Shown here: positions 46,042 through 54,665 of the stretch, piece after piece | Layout of the letters: every line of letters begins with the position of its first letter | How positions within the stretch are numbered: the stretch's first letter is position 1 | Assembly (NCBI RefSeq): GCF_003013715.1 | Contig: NC_072818.1 | Coordinates: 682,001-746,000 of the forward strand | DNA from: Candidozyma auris | Taxonomy: Eukaryota; Ascomycota; Pichiomycetes; Serinales; Metschnikowiaceae | Reading direction: 5' to 3' | Length of the DNA stretch: 64,000 bases | The notes under the pieces: model-generated | What the model was told of the DNA's origin: nothing | What the model saw: only the letters and a program-made list of their open reading frames with translations | Database searches by the model: none | Program-made: the position numbers and the translations under genes

Positions 46042-48222
46042 ATGTTCCGACCCGTACTAAGAGCAGCTCGAGTGTCTCCTCGTCTCTCCAGGCAGTTCCA
46101 GCTCAGTGCGCCTAGAAGAATCATCAATCCATTGTTGCCCTTCGATGTCTTGGAGGAATTGCAAGACGATGAGAGTGATGAGAACAAAGATCTTAAGAAG
46201 GACAAGAAGCGACTCATCCAGCAGAAGAAAAAAATTGTGAAGAAGTACAACGACGAAAAGCAGAAGAATGACGACAAGGGCAATGGAGCGCCTTCAACCG
46301 TAACCAAAGACATCACCACCGAGGTGCAGGGACTAGGATGGACAGAAAGCGTCAATGCTGGAGGAGCTGGTGGAGGCGGAAGTGGAGGTGGCGGAAGTGG
46401 AGGTGGAAATGGACCGCCAAATAAAAACGAAGACGAAGAGCACAAGCGTAGAAAGGAAGAGGAAGAACGTAAACGGGAGGAAGAGGCATTGGAAGAAGAA
46501 GGAGAGAACTTAGAGGAAGAGGAGGGGCCACAATCAAAGTTCAAGGAGACCTTGGAGAAGCTTGGGCGGTTTCTTTTCAAATGTTTAGAAACAATTGGCA
46601 TCACATTGAGCTCTGTTGGCATTCTAGGACTCTCTGGCTACTTGTACCACCAATTCTACAACCGACACGTTTTGGAGAAAATGAGCGAGGCTTTCCAAAG
46701 CGGCGACCCAGCGTATCAATTGGCTGTTCACAAAAAGACCAACAAGCGCCCGGAGGCGGAGGAAGATGACAACACTGAGGACGACTTGTCTGCCTTCTGG
46801 GTTGATCGGCCCCAGCAGCGGTTGCTAGATGACATCATGTCAGGGAAGGTCAAGGGGAGATATTTTCTTGTAGTTGGCGAGAAGGGCACGGGCAAGACGA
46901 CGTTGATCATGGAGGCCATGAAAAAGATCGACGGGCGGAACGTTGCCATTTTCGATGCCCACGCAGACCCGGAGATTTTCCGGATTCGGTTGGGGAGAGC
47001 GTTGAATTTCGCCTATTCTGAAGACTACATTGGTTCCTTGTTTAGCATGAGAGGACCTCGTGACACCACTGCCCTTTTGGATATTGAGAGAGCCTTTAAT
47101 AAGTTGGAAACACTTGCAATCGAAAGGAGAATGCTGGGCAAGAGTGATAAGCCGTTGATTATGGTGATCAATAATCTGCACTTGATCAAGGAAAACGAAG
47201 AGGGGATTAAATTATTGGAGCTTCTCCAGCAGAAAGCAGAGGGGCTTAGTGGGAGTGAATTGGTGACCATGGTGTTTAATTCAGACGATTACTGGGTATA
47301 CGAGAAGCTCAAGCGATTGGGCACAAGACTCGAGCTTGTCCATGTACGAGATTTCAATCGTCACGAAACAGTCAAGGTGCTCCAATTTATTCGTGGCAAG
47401 TTCTGGCCCCTGACGAAGTACCCTGAACTCAAGCTCGATCCGAAACTCTGCCATAAAGTGTATGATTTGATTGGTGGGCGTCCTCAGCACATCAGTCAAG
47501 TTGCCAGGCACAAGGATGTGATTGAGGCATGCAATGAGATAATCGACCGGGAAAAGACGTGGTTCCTTAATCAGTGCGGTCTTTTGGGAGAGGACATGGA
47601 CGACGATGTCATGGAGTTTGGCAAGTTTGCAACGAGTGCAATGCTCCTCATGCGGGCTTTTGTGGAGATGGACCGTCAGCGAATGAACACGCTTATCCAG
47701 TCGAAAGCAAGTGATGAGGATGTAGTGTTAGAGCATCATGAAAACCACCATCTACCTGAACTTCCCCTCTGGAGAGCACGGCAAATCATGACCCGGCCAG
47801 ATTACATCCAGCTGTATGACAACCTCAACATTTTCACGGTTGACTCTGATTCACGAGTTCGGGCCGACTCAGTGCCCATGATGCGAGCGTTCCATGAAAT
47901 AGCATCGCAGCCTCACTTTGACGAGCTTCTACAAAACACTGCCGAGAGAGTTGCAGCCATTGAGTCTCTTGGGCGGACGCGAGAATTGGTGATGAAGGAT
48001 TTGGTTCATGGCAACCGGTACGAGATAACCAAGAAAGGCGAGAGTTTTGGCGTCACCATGGACGAAAAGAAGAACGATGAGGAGGAATGTGAAGACCAAA
48101 TGCTTATGGAAGAAGTGAGCAAGAGCGAACATCGCAAGAAGTGGTGGGAGCGACGCATGGGCTCGTTTGACGAGCTGTACATGCCCCGGGAGCCCGACGC
48201 TGGGGATAGTAGACAGGCATAA
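46042..48222 (+). CDS. Mitochondrial P-loop (AAA/STAND-like) membrane protein, uncharacterised
   Basis: A 726-residue protein from ATG 46042 (MFRPVLRAARVSPRLSRQF, a strong presequence); a GTG upstream in frame is not used. After a charged coiled region comes a Gly/Ser linker with two GGGGS units (about residues 107-122), an acidic Glu/Arg stretch, one membrane segment at about 180-203 (ETIGITLSSVGILGLSGYLY) and a P-loop NTPase domain: Walker A GEKGTGKTT at about 279-287, Walker B-like PLIMVINNLHLI at about 372-383 (Asn replaces the usual Asp/Glu pair). A winged-helix-like segment with LIGGRPQHISQVARH follows, as in STAND/Orc-Cdc6-type ATPases. I know no named S. cerevisiae orthologue. An inner-membrane regulator or chaperone role is inferred. 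Confidence 0.65.
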   Translation: MFRPVLRAARVSPRLSRQFQLSAPRRIINPLLPFDVLEELQDDESDENKDLKKDKKRLIQQKKKIVKKYNDEKQKNDDKGNGAPSTVTKDITTEVQGLGWTESVNAGGAGGGGSGGGGSGGGNGPPNKNEDEEHKRRKEEEERKREEEALEEEGENLEEEEGPQSKFKETLEKLGRFLFKCLETIGITLSSVGILGLSGYLYHQFYNRHVLEKMSEAFQSGDPAYQLAVHKKTNKRPEAEEDDNTEDDLSAFWVDRPQQRLLDDIMSGKVKGRYFLVVGEKGTGKTTLIMEAMKKIDGRNVAIFDAHADPEIFRIRLGRALNFAYSEDYIGSLFSMRGPRDTTALLDIERAFNKLETLAIERRMLGKSDKPLIMVINNLHLIKENEEGIKLLELLQQKAEGLSGSELVTMVFNSDDYWVYEKLKRLGTRLELVHVRDFNRHETVKVLQFIRGKFWPLTKYPELKLDPKLCHKVYDLIGGRPQHISQVARHKDVIEACNEIIDREKTWFLNQCGLLGEDMDDDVMEFGKFATSAMLLMRAFVEMDRQRMNTLIQSKASDEDVVLEHHENHHLPELPLWRARQIMTRPDYIQLYDNLNIFTVDSDSRVRADSVPMMRAFHEIASQPHFDELLQNTAERVAAIESLGRTRELVMKDLVHGNRYEITKKGESFGVTMDEKKNDEEECEDQMLMEEVSKSEHRKKWWERRMGSFDELYMPREPDAGDSRQA
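46358..46409 (+). repeat. Gly-Ser linker repeat in the P-loop gene
   Basis: GGA/GGT/GGC triplets with periodic AGT encode AGGGGSGGGGSGGG, the same pattern used in engineered flexible linkers. It separates the N-terminal coiled region from the acidic and membrane segments. Confidence 0.7.
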
Positions 48223-50107
48223 GAAAAGAAGAAAAGTGCAGCCTAGTGAATAAAGTCACAATATGGTGACAATGGCAGTGGCTGAGAAACAAAGAACTGC
48301 TAGGTTTGGTAGCGCAAAGATTGAGGATCGTCAGATGCAACTTAAAGCGAATGTTGATTGCCTATGGGGTAAAGGGAGAGATTGAAGAATTTGATTAAGA
48401 ATAGGCTCTTGATTTACAAAAGAAAACATTGTTCAATTCCTGAAGAAGCTACTTGTCTCGGCAAGAGATTGTTCTAAGGACTCACACGCAAAAAAAAAGC
48501 ATTCCCACGTCAAGTGTTTACAGGCAGGGCATACACCGGCACATTTTCGCTTCCTTAGCGCACAAATCGCTCGGAACATTTCTCGGGTGATTTCAGGTTG
48601 CAGCGCTGGCGCCGGTGCCGCTACTCCATGGGGCGGTCTGTGGTGTGTCGCTCAATAAGCGACTTGCTTCTGGGCCTAGGAGATAACGTGAAACGGTCGT
48701 GTTTTTGTGGCATTTGCGAAGAAAAAGGGAACAAAAAAAAGGCATGGCAAGGATGATGAGCGGCGACAGACACCGTGCCGTATACTATTCAGGATGGCTT
48801 TATGCCTGGCTTTGTTTTGCTGTTTAGCGCAACTTAGCCATTCATACAACATTTATTCCAAGAACACCTAAACCTTAAGAGACTCCAGAGACGTGCCAAG
48901 GCAGTGCTTGCATGCGCGCGCAGAGAAGGGGCCACAAGAAGGTTAACCAGAAGACGTAGTCGGCGAAATCGAGGACAGAGAAGAAGCACATTAAATAGAA
49001 GAAACTCTACTGACGGAGCCAGCTTTTTGTTTTTTTGCAACCTCGTCTCGATTATTGAGGATGTGTCAACAGTGCATGGAGAGTGCGTCAATTACGAGGG
49101 CGGCTGCAGGCAGTGCTTGAAGACACAAGGATGATGATGAGATTAAATCCGAGAAATATTGGGCGGCGTCTAAAAACAAGGGGCTTTTTGCAGTATCCTC
49201 ATAAGTCTGTGCAAGAGCAGTCCCTATAGCGGTATTTATTCTCTGCCCTCTATTCATCTTAGAATCGCATTCCCCTTGGGGGCAGGAAGAAAGAATTACC
49301 AAACCACAAAGACGAGGATTTACGACGGCAACGTTCCATCAGTGGCCCGGGCAATGTCGGCATGCAACTTTAAGAGAAGAGGAGGAGTGGTCTGTATAGG
49401 ATTCTCACACGCAACAAAGCGGTCGATTGAGCAACCCGGTGAAGTGATCATGTTTTAGGGACAACGCAACCGCGGAAATTTCGTGGAAAGTTCACCAGTA
49501 TCGAAGTGACTGCTTCGTTAAATCTAGGGCGGCCCCCAGGCATGTTTTCTTCCACACCTTTGTTGTTGGCTCAGCCATCGCTAACACTTGCTGCACGCTG
49601 CATCTTGTGCGCTTCCTAGGCACCGTATTCCGACAAAGTGCCGTAAAAACAGGTCACCCCAGACAGCCACTAACGAGGAGATTTTCCGCAGAAACTTACA
49701 ACACCAGCCAATCACAGCGTTCCCAGGGCTTTGTCGACTCCCACTCCGTGAACGTCGCTGCCATGCCTCGTATTTCGCTTCGTCGTTTGGTGACCCCCAC
49801 TCGTATATGCTGCGCGCGCCTGCACACAGCTGCCGTTTCCTGGGCATCCTACAGGCCTTGTAATGGACCTGATAGTGTTTTTCCGCCATCTGCGAAAAAC
49901 CGGCACAACGTGAGCCTTTACCCATACGACTCTTTTTCTTCCTGAGGTTTTGTTGAAGCTGGCCTATAAGAAAATAGCCCACGCCGAGAAATCCACCTAC
50001 TCCACACTGCAAATCTAGCAAAAACAGCCTCCCCAGGTGAGCACCTCCAAAAAGTCCCAAATTTCAACCACCTTTGTCCCGGAACAGAGTTGCCGATCTC
50101 CACAGCC
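48223..50107. other. 1.9 kb upstream region of the zinc-cluster gene
   Basis: Long gene-free interval, locally GC-rich towards the right. A near match to the dispersed element (AGGTTGCAAAA, minus strand) is at 49033..49043. A 60-codon ATG frame at 49763..49945 (MPRISLRRLVTPTRICC) looks presequence-like but has no supporting similarity; it could be an upstream ORF. Other overlapping ORFs on both strands at 49580-50270 appear to reflect GC content. Long regulatory leaders are common before yeast transcription-factor genes. Confidence 0.45.
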
Positions 50108-51394
50108 ATGGATGTGTTCAACCTGGCGTTGCGAAACCCGTTGCCTCCAGCACGAAAAGAGGCCGATAAGAGCCCCAAAACACGGAAAAGGGAAAACGGG
50201 AGCGAAATCCCCAAGTCGACCCCTTCCAACGGCTCGTCTCCAGGAAACAGCAACAGTGAAAACGGCAGCACCTCCAGTCAAACCAACCAGAGCAACGCTG
50301 GCGAAACGTCCCACTCTGACGAGGAAGACCCCTACCGCAAGCGCAAGACGTCCAGAAGAAAACACAGAAACTCCCACTTGGGATGTGGCACTTGCAAGAA
50401 GAGAAGAATCAAGTGTGACGAGAACCTCCCGCAGTGCTTCAACTGCGTCAAGGGGAAGTTGCACTGTGCTTATTTGAACTTGGATGCGCCCGCAAGAAAC
50501 GCTCTTCGATTGGCTCAGTACAACCAGAACTTGCGCCAGGATAACGTCAAGGACAAGAAGGACGAGAACGGTAGCAATGGCAACACCAACAATAACACGA
50601 GCAACAACAACAACAATAATAACAAAAACTCAAAAGAACCCATCACCCATATTCTCCTGGGCCACCTCCCGCATCACCCAGTGGCCGCCGTTGCTGGAGC
50701 ACCGCCAGTCGAACACGTCCAAGCATACATGCCCTACCAGATCGTGACTCAGCCGTCGCTGGACCCTCAGGCGCCGCCAACTGCCGTTCCTGTTCCTCAC
50801 CAAGCGCCGCCTGGAACAACGGCCACAATCTTGCAGTCTCCATACGGTCCGCTCTTGTCGTTTCAACCTGTGGGTGCTGTGGCCTACTCGCCAGTGCCGG
50901 TGCAAATTATGGCCCCACAGGTTCCGGTGATGTATGAGGATCCTTCTCTTATGCCACCGATGCAAGCGGCTCCTCATCCACCACCGCCACCTCCTCCTCC
51001 TCCTGCTGCTGCTCCACCTGCTCCAGCAACTACGTCTCCACTCAATCCGTTGCCTAGCCGAGGCACCGCATCGATGACGAATCTGCCGCCCACAAAAAAC
51101 AGCTCATATACTGATTTGAGTCGAGCCAACATGGCGCCTACGCTGCTCCCTTCGCTGCTCCCACTGGTTTCTATTGCTGGAGGAGCCGCTGAAACGGTGC
51201 CTCCACCCCAACTCCCTCAGTTGGTGGTTTCTGATCCAGCACACTATTCGTCGATGTCTTCAGCAAATGGGCTGCCTGCAAACGGGTACGCTCCGGCGAT
51301 CAAACAAGAGCACGAGCCTGTGAAGCTTCCCAGCATCCAGACGCAGCCCCCAAAACTGACTACCCATTCGACGGTGGCCTCTGCAGGGAACTAG
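50108..51394 (+). CDS. Zn2Cys6 transcription factor
   Basis: A 428-residue zinc-cluster protein from ATG 50108; the upstream frame begins only with TTG. The DNA-binding domain has the exact C-x2-C-x6-C-x6-C-x2-C-x6-C pattern (Cys93, 96, 103, 110, 113, 120) preceded by basic RKTSRRKHRN and with the usual CKKRRIKCDE core. The sequence around it (HRNSHLGCGTCKKRRIKCDE) resembles sterol-regulator-type factors (Upc2/Ecm22 group) in the position of HxxS before the first Cys. However, the rest is Asn-, Pro- and Ala-rich low complexity (polyN about 160-180, polyP about 297-305) with no fungal transcription-factor or Upc2 ligand-binding domain. The target is unknown. Confidence 0.8.
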   Translation: MDVFNLALRNPLPPARKEADKSPKTRKRENGSEIPKSTPSNGSSPGNSNSENGSTSSQTNQSNAGETSHSDEEDPYRKRKTSRRKHRNSHLGCGTCKKRRIKCDENLPQCFNCVKGKLHCAYLNLDAPARNALRLAQYNQNLRQDNVKDKKDENGSNGNTNNNTSNNNNNNNKNSKEPITHILLGHLPHHPVAAVAGAPPVEHVQAYMPYQIVTQPSLDPQAPPTAVPVPHQAPPGTTATILQSPYGPLLSFQPVGAVAYSPVPVQIMAPQVPVMYEDPSLMPPMQAAPHPPPPPPPPPAAAPPAPATTSPLNPLPSRGTASMTNLPPTKNSSYTDLSRANMAPTLLPSLLPLVSIAGGAAETVPPPQLPQLVVSDPAHYSSMSSANGLPANGYAPAIKQEHEPVKLPSIQTQPPKLTTHSTVASAGN

Positions 51395-51833
51395 GTTATC
51401 AACTCGCATGCGCCCTCCAAGAACAATTCGGCTGCATCGTCGTCAGTTACATCCCCAGTGCTCCATGGCAACGACAAGGTGCCATCAATCTCGAAGTTGC
51501 TCTCATAAAATGGAAGTTCACTGGGGAGGTGTGACAAAGAGGGTTGATAGAGATGCACCTCTAGGAGGAAATCCTGCGAATAAGCTCATTTTCAATGCCC
51601 TTGCAAAATTGTTTACTTTTCCTCCATCAACTCAGCTATTTATTACGCTGTGACTCAGTGGGCACTGTCTCTTCGGCCTTTTTGCAACCGGTCCGATGCC
51701 TGAAAATATCCGCGCCGTATATGTGTGTCTTAAGAGTGTACCCTTGGCACCAATTTTTTTTAGACGTGGGCATGCGCGCTGATCACCACTTAACGCGCCT
51801 GACAATAACAGCCGAACATCATTTACCATACTC
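51395..51833. other. Intergenic region with promoter of the 51834 gene
   Basis: About 440 bp. A near match to the dispersed element (CGGTTGCAAAA, minus strand, 51680..51690) lies about 145 bp before the next ATG. Otherwise nothing recognised. Confidence 0.5.
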
Positions 51834-53177
51834 ATGGACAAGTCTCGGCTGTATTATTCCAATTCGCTTTTAAGTGCTTATCTTGATGGCAGCAATGAAA
51901 ACGTCTCCGACAATGAGCCGTCAGAACAGGCAGAGCATCACGTGCCGAGAGTCCCAGAAATCTCTGTGGTGGCTCCTCAGGAGGCAATGTCCAACAAAGA
52001 CGCCGGTGCTACATTGAATCCACTAAAGCTGACCCTGTCTCGTCCAGAGTCTTATCGATCACAAGCATCTAGTTGCAATTCGTTGTATTCGTCTCTTTCC
52101 AACTTTTCCGACGATACTGACCTTGAGAGTGTGAAGCTCAAGTTGCAGCATTGTTCTCTTGAAAAACCCCGTGGAAACTTGCACAAGCTTCGGCAGTTTT
52201 TCAAGCGAAATGGGAAGGTTGGCACTTCCGAGCCTGAAGATGACAACGCTTTGTTTCTTCGCCACGTGCATATGTACTGGAATACCAAATTCTACCACTA
52301 CGGCAAGAATGAGACGCTAGATGTGAATTGGTCTGAGTCTTGTGAAGTGTTTCTCTTTGGCGACACGCTTCAAGCGATCCTACCGAATGAAGGAGACTTG
52401 CTACGTTTCATTTCAGAGAGCGAGTATGAGTTGGGGGAAGTCAAATTTTCAAATTTAAGGCGTTATCATGCTTCTGAGCTGGTCATTCCGGAGGCACTTT
52501 TGCAAGACGTTCTTCCTGTGATCAATGATTTCAACCACATTCTTGATCTCTACGCAGAGTCAAAGGCTAATGCCCAAAAGCCTGAGCTCTACGAGAAGCT
52601 CATTCGTGATGCCAACCGGTCATCAGGACTTTGCGTGCCTTTGGCTACTGCCATGTTTGGAAACTGGCTACTTTCATACAAAAAGAGTGATGAGGGAACG
52701 AGCAATTACGACAACGTGCTTATCATGAACTACTTTCGAAAAGCTGCTCGCTTGTCCGTAGCGCTTCGCCATTTGGCGCCGAAGCTCGAGGTTGCCGTGC
52801 CCAATTTTGAACCTCTGGAACAGATTCTTCTACGGCGTTTTCTCAATAAAGATACCGACAGTGCACTTGCGTTGAGTCTACACAATCTTGGCGAATATTA
52901 TCACCACATCGGAGACGAAGACACGGCGGTCACGCTCTGGGAGCTCAATTGTCACCTCACTGGGGACCAGGAGAGCGCCAACTTGGCGATTCTTGGCCTC
53001 ACTGATGGTTTTGGCTTGGGCAATAGACTCAAAGAACGCAACCTGATTGGCAAGAAGTCAAAGACCAATAAGTTTAACACCAAGCGGCGCATCGCCCACA
53101 TATATCGAATTCTCATGAAGCGGCCCGACTACGACGAGTACGGCGTTTCGTGGGCTACAAAAGAGAAATACGACTGA
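51834..53177 (+). CDS. Uncharacterised Sel1/TPR-like helical-repeat protein
   Basis: A 447-residue protein. The first 145 residues are Ser-rich and probably disordered, with a basic KLRQFFKRNGK patch. The rest is helical with features of Sel1/TPR repeats: LCVPLATAMFGNWLLSYKKSDEG, NYFRKAARLSVALRHLAPKL and ALSLHNLGEYYHHIGDEDTAVTLWELN (each quoted up to 20 residues of interest), the last a classic repeat pair. The C-terminus NTKRRIAHIYRILMKRPDYDEYG followed by SWATKEKYD looks conserved and specific. I cannot name the family. Convergent with TMA22, 95 bp between stops. Confidence 0.7.
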   Translation: MDKSRLYYSNSLLSAYLDGSNENVSDNEPSEQAEHHVPRVPEISVVAPQEAMSNKDAGATLNPLKLTLSRPESYRSQASSCNSLYSSLSNFSDDTDLESVKLKLQHCSLEKPRGNLHKLRQFFKRNGKVGTSEPEDDNALFLRHVHMYWNTKFYHYGKNETLDVNWSESCEVFLFGDTLQAILPNEGDLLRFISESEYELGEVKFSNLRRYHASELVIPEALLQDVLPVINDFNHILDLYAESKANAQKPELYEKLIRDANRSSGLCVPLATAMFGNWLLSYKKSDEGTSNYDNVLIMNYFRKAARLSVALRHLAPKLEVAVPNFEPLEQILLRRFLNKDTDSALALSLHNLGEYYHHIGDEDTAVTLWELNCHLTGDQESANLAILGLTDGFGLGNRLKERNLIGKKSKTNKFNTKRRIAHIYRILMKRPDYDEYGVSWATKEKYD

Positions 53178-53272
53178 GTGGTCAGTACTATTATGACGAA
53201 TTTCACCACTAAACCATCATATCATGCATCAATAGAATTCATTACACGCTCCCATAGACATTATATACTGTA

Positions 53273-53875
53273 TTAGTTCTTCCCGCCGGCGGCAGCAGCA
53301 GCAGCAGCGGCCTCCTCCCGCTTCTTCTTCTTCTTATCGTCGATCTGCTCCACCTTGACTTCATCCAAGCCTTTCTCCTCTAACAACTTCTCAATGTACG
53401 CCCTGGCCTCATCGCTCACATCACCCTGAACGACAATTTCGTCTTTCTTCTCGGCGTTCTTCACCACCGAGGCACCTGTGGCAAACTTCTGCGCAAACGT
53501 CTTGGACAATTTCTTCATGTCAATGTTGAACACCTCTAAGCCACCGATGGAAATGACGTGCTTCCTTCTGTTTCTCTCGATCCTCTTGATAACCACCTTT
53601 GAGGCGAGCTTCTTCTTCAACTCCCGCTCCGCCTTGGCCTCCTCCTTTGCCTGCTTCTTCTCCAAGTCCTTGTGGATTTTCTCTTCCTTCTCGATCGACA
53701 ACGTCAGGGTTGCGTTGGCCAACGCTTCATCACTGTACAACTTTTCGAAAATCTCCTTGTGGTTTTGACTGAGCCACTCTCTGCACTTTTTGAACTGGCC
53801 TCCAAACTCGCAGTATTCAGGGGGAAACGAGCAAACTTCGCAATATGTGACAGTCTTGGGAGCAATCTCTGTCAT
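53273..53875 (-). CDS. TMA22: Translation-machinery associated protein, DENR homologue
   Basis: A 200-residue protein from ATG 53875 (MTEIAPKTVTYCEVCSFPPEYC); the upstream frame is a Ser/Leu-rich leader artefact. An N-terminal cysteine motif (YCEVCSFPPEYCEF) is as in DENR. A coiled Lys/Glu-rich middle (about 60-100) and a C-terminal SUI1 domain at about 95-180 (VVIKRIERNRRKHVISIGGLEVF in part, KFATGASVVKNAEKKDEIVVQG in part, then DVSDEARAYIEKLL) are also present. Tma22 with Tma20 removes deacylated tRNA from recycled 40S subunits and limits reinitiation. The end is Lys/Ala-rich with a 9-Ala tract. Length matches yeast (198). Confidence 0.95.
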   Translation of the reverse strand: MTEIAPKTVTYCEVCSFPPEYCEFGGQFKKCREWLSQNHKEIFEKLYSDEALANATLTLSIEKEEKIHKDLEKKQAKEEAKAERELKKKLASKVVIKRIERNRRKHVISIGGLEVFNIDMKKLSKTFAQKFATGASVVKNAEKKDEIVVQGDVSDEARAYIEKLLEEKGLDEVKVEQIDDKKKKKREEAAAAAAAAGGKN

Positions 53876-54665
53876 GGTTGTGTAAGTTGAAGGGTGATGA
53901 TGGAGTTTAAAGATGAAGAGTGAAGCCGATCGGTTCTCGTTATGTGTAGGTCGAAGAGGAGGAAGGAGGAGGCATGAGGTGGACGACTTGGGAGTAAGAC
54001 TTGGCAAAATGGTTTCTTGAATAAGTTTGCAGTAAGGAGTGATGAGTGTTGAGGTCACTTTTAAATTTGTCAGTACTTGTGTGTGCATTGCCGATTTTGA
54101 GCTAGGTTACTTGTTTGCAGACATAGATCAAGGAAAGTAGTGATCAGGGCGTTGGGCCGAACCTACCACTTCGATAACTTTCAAGACATTCAGTGGTGCT
54201 ATGGTGATTTAGAATGATCAAAGATGTTGAAATTTGTAGTTTACGACTCGACCTTCTTACTGAGTAGTGTTTACTCAAAACAACGTGGGTGAATGAGACA
54301 ACACAGGTGAACTCTCATGGTTCTGTGCTGGAAAAATACCAGATCCCGATTCGCTGCAATTTAGCTGACACCGTGAAGTTATTTATAAATTTATATATAG
54401 GTTCAAGTGTGTGGTCCGTTTCTTTCACTCAGTTTTATGGTTATCCTCACGATGAGGTTATTGGCTGCGAAAAGTCATTGCAGCACTTAGATAACGAGTA
54501 GCATCTAAACTAATGAGAATGCTTAATATTACGTTGACATTGCCACATCAAAGCTCTTTTTATTTCATCCTATAATTACACATTCTTTCTTTTGTCTCTT
54601 TCTTCATTTTTTTTCTTTCTTTTTATTTTGGGGATGCCCCTCTCATTGTCACAGTCTATTTAATT
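53876..54665. other. TMA22 upstream region and YPP1 3' flank
   Basis: About 790 bp. An exact TGGCTGCGAAA lies at 54462..54472, about 590 bp before TMA22. A T-rich tract near 54585-54630 probably belongs to the YPP1 3' end. A 70-codon plus-strand ORF at 54289 is not convincing. Confidence 0.5.
54462..54472 (+). promoter_or_regulatory. TGGCTGCGAAA element, exact copy
   Basis: Exact copy about 587 bp upstream of the TMA22 ATG, with a GGTTAT left flank similar to the copies at 510 and 10663. Confidence 0.6.

Noticed and set aside
49581..50060. 159-codon minus-strand ORF overlapping several plus-strand ORFs upstream of the zinc-cluster gene
   Set aside because: Several overlapping frames on both strands are open because of local GC content; no ATG in good context and no recognisable protein character.
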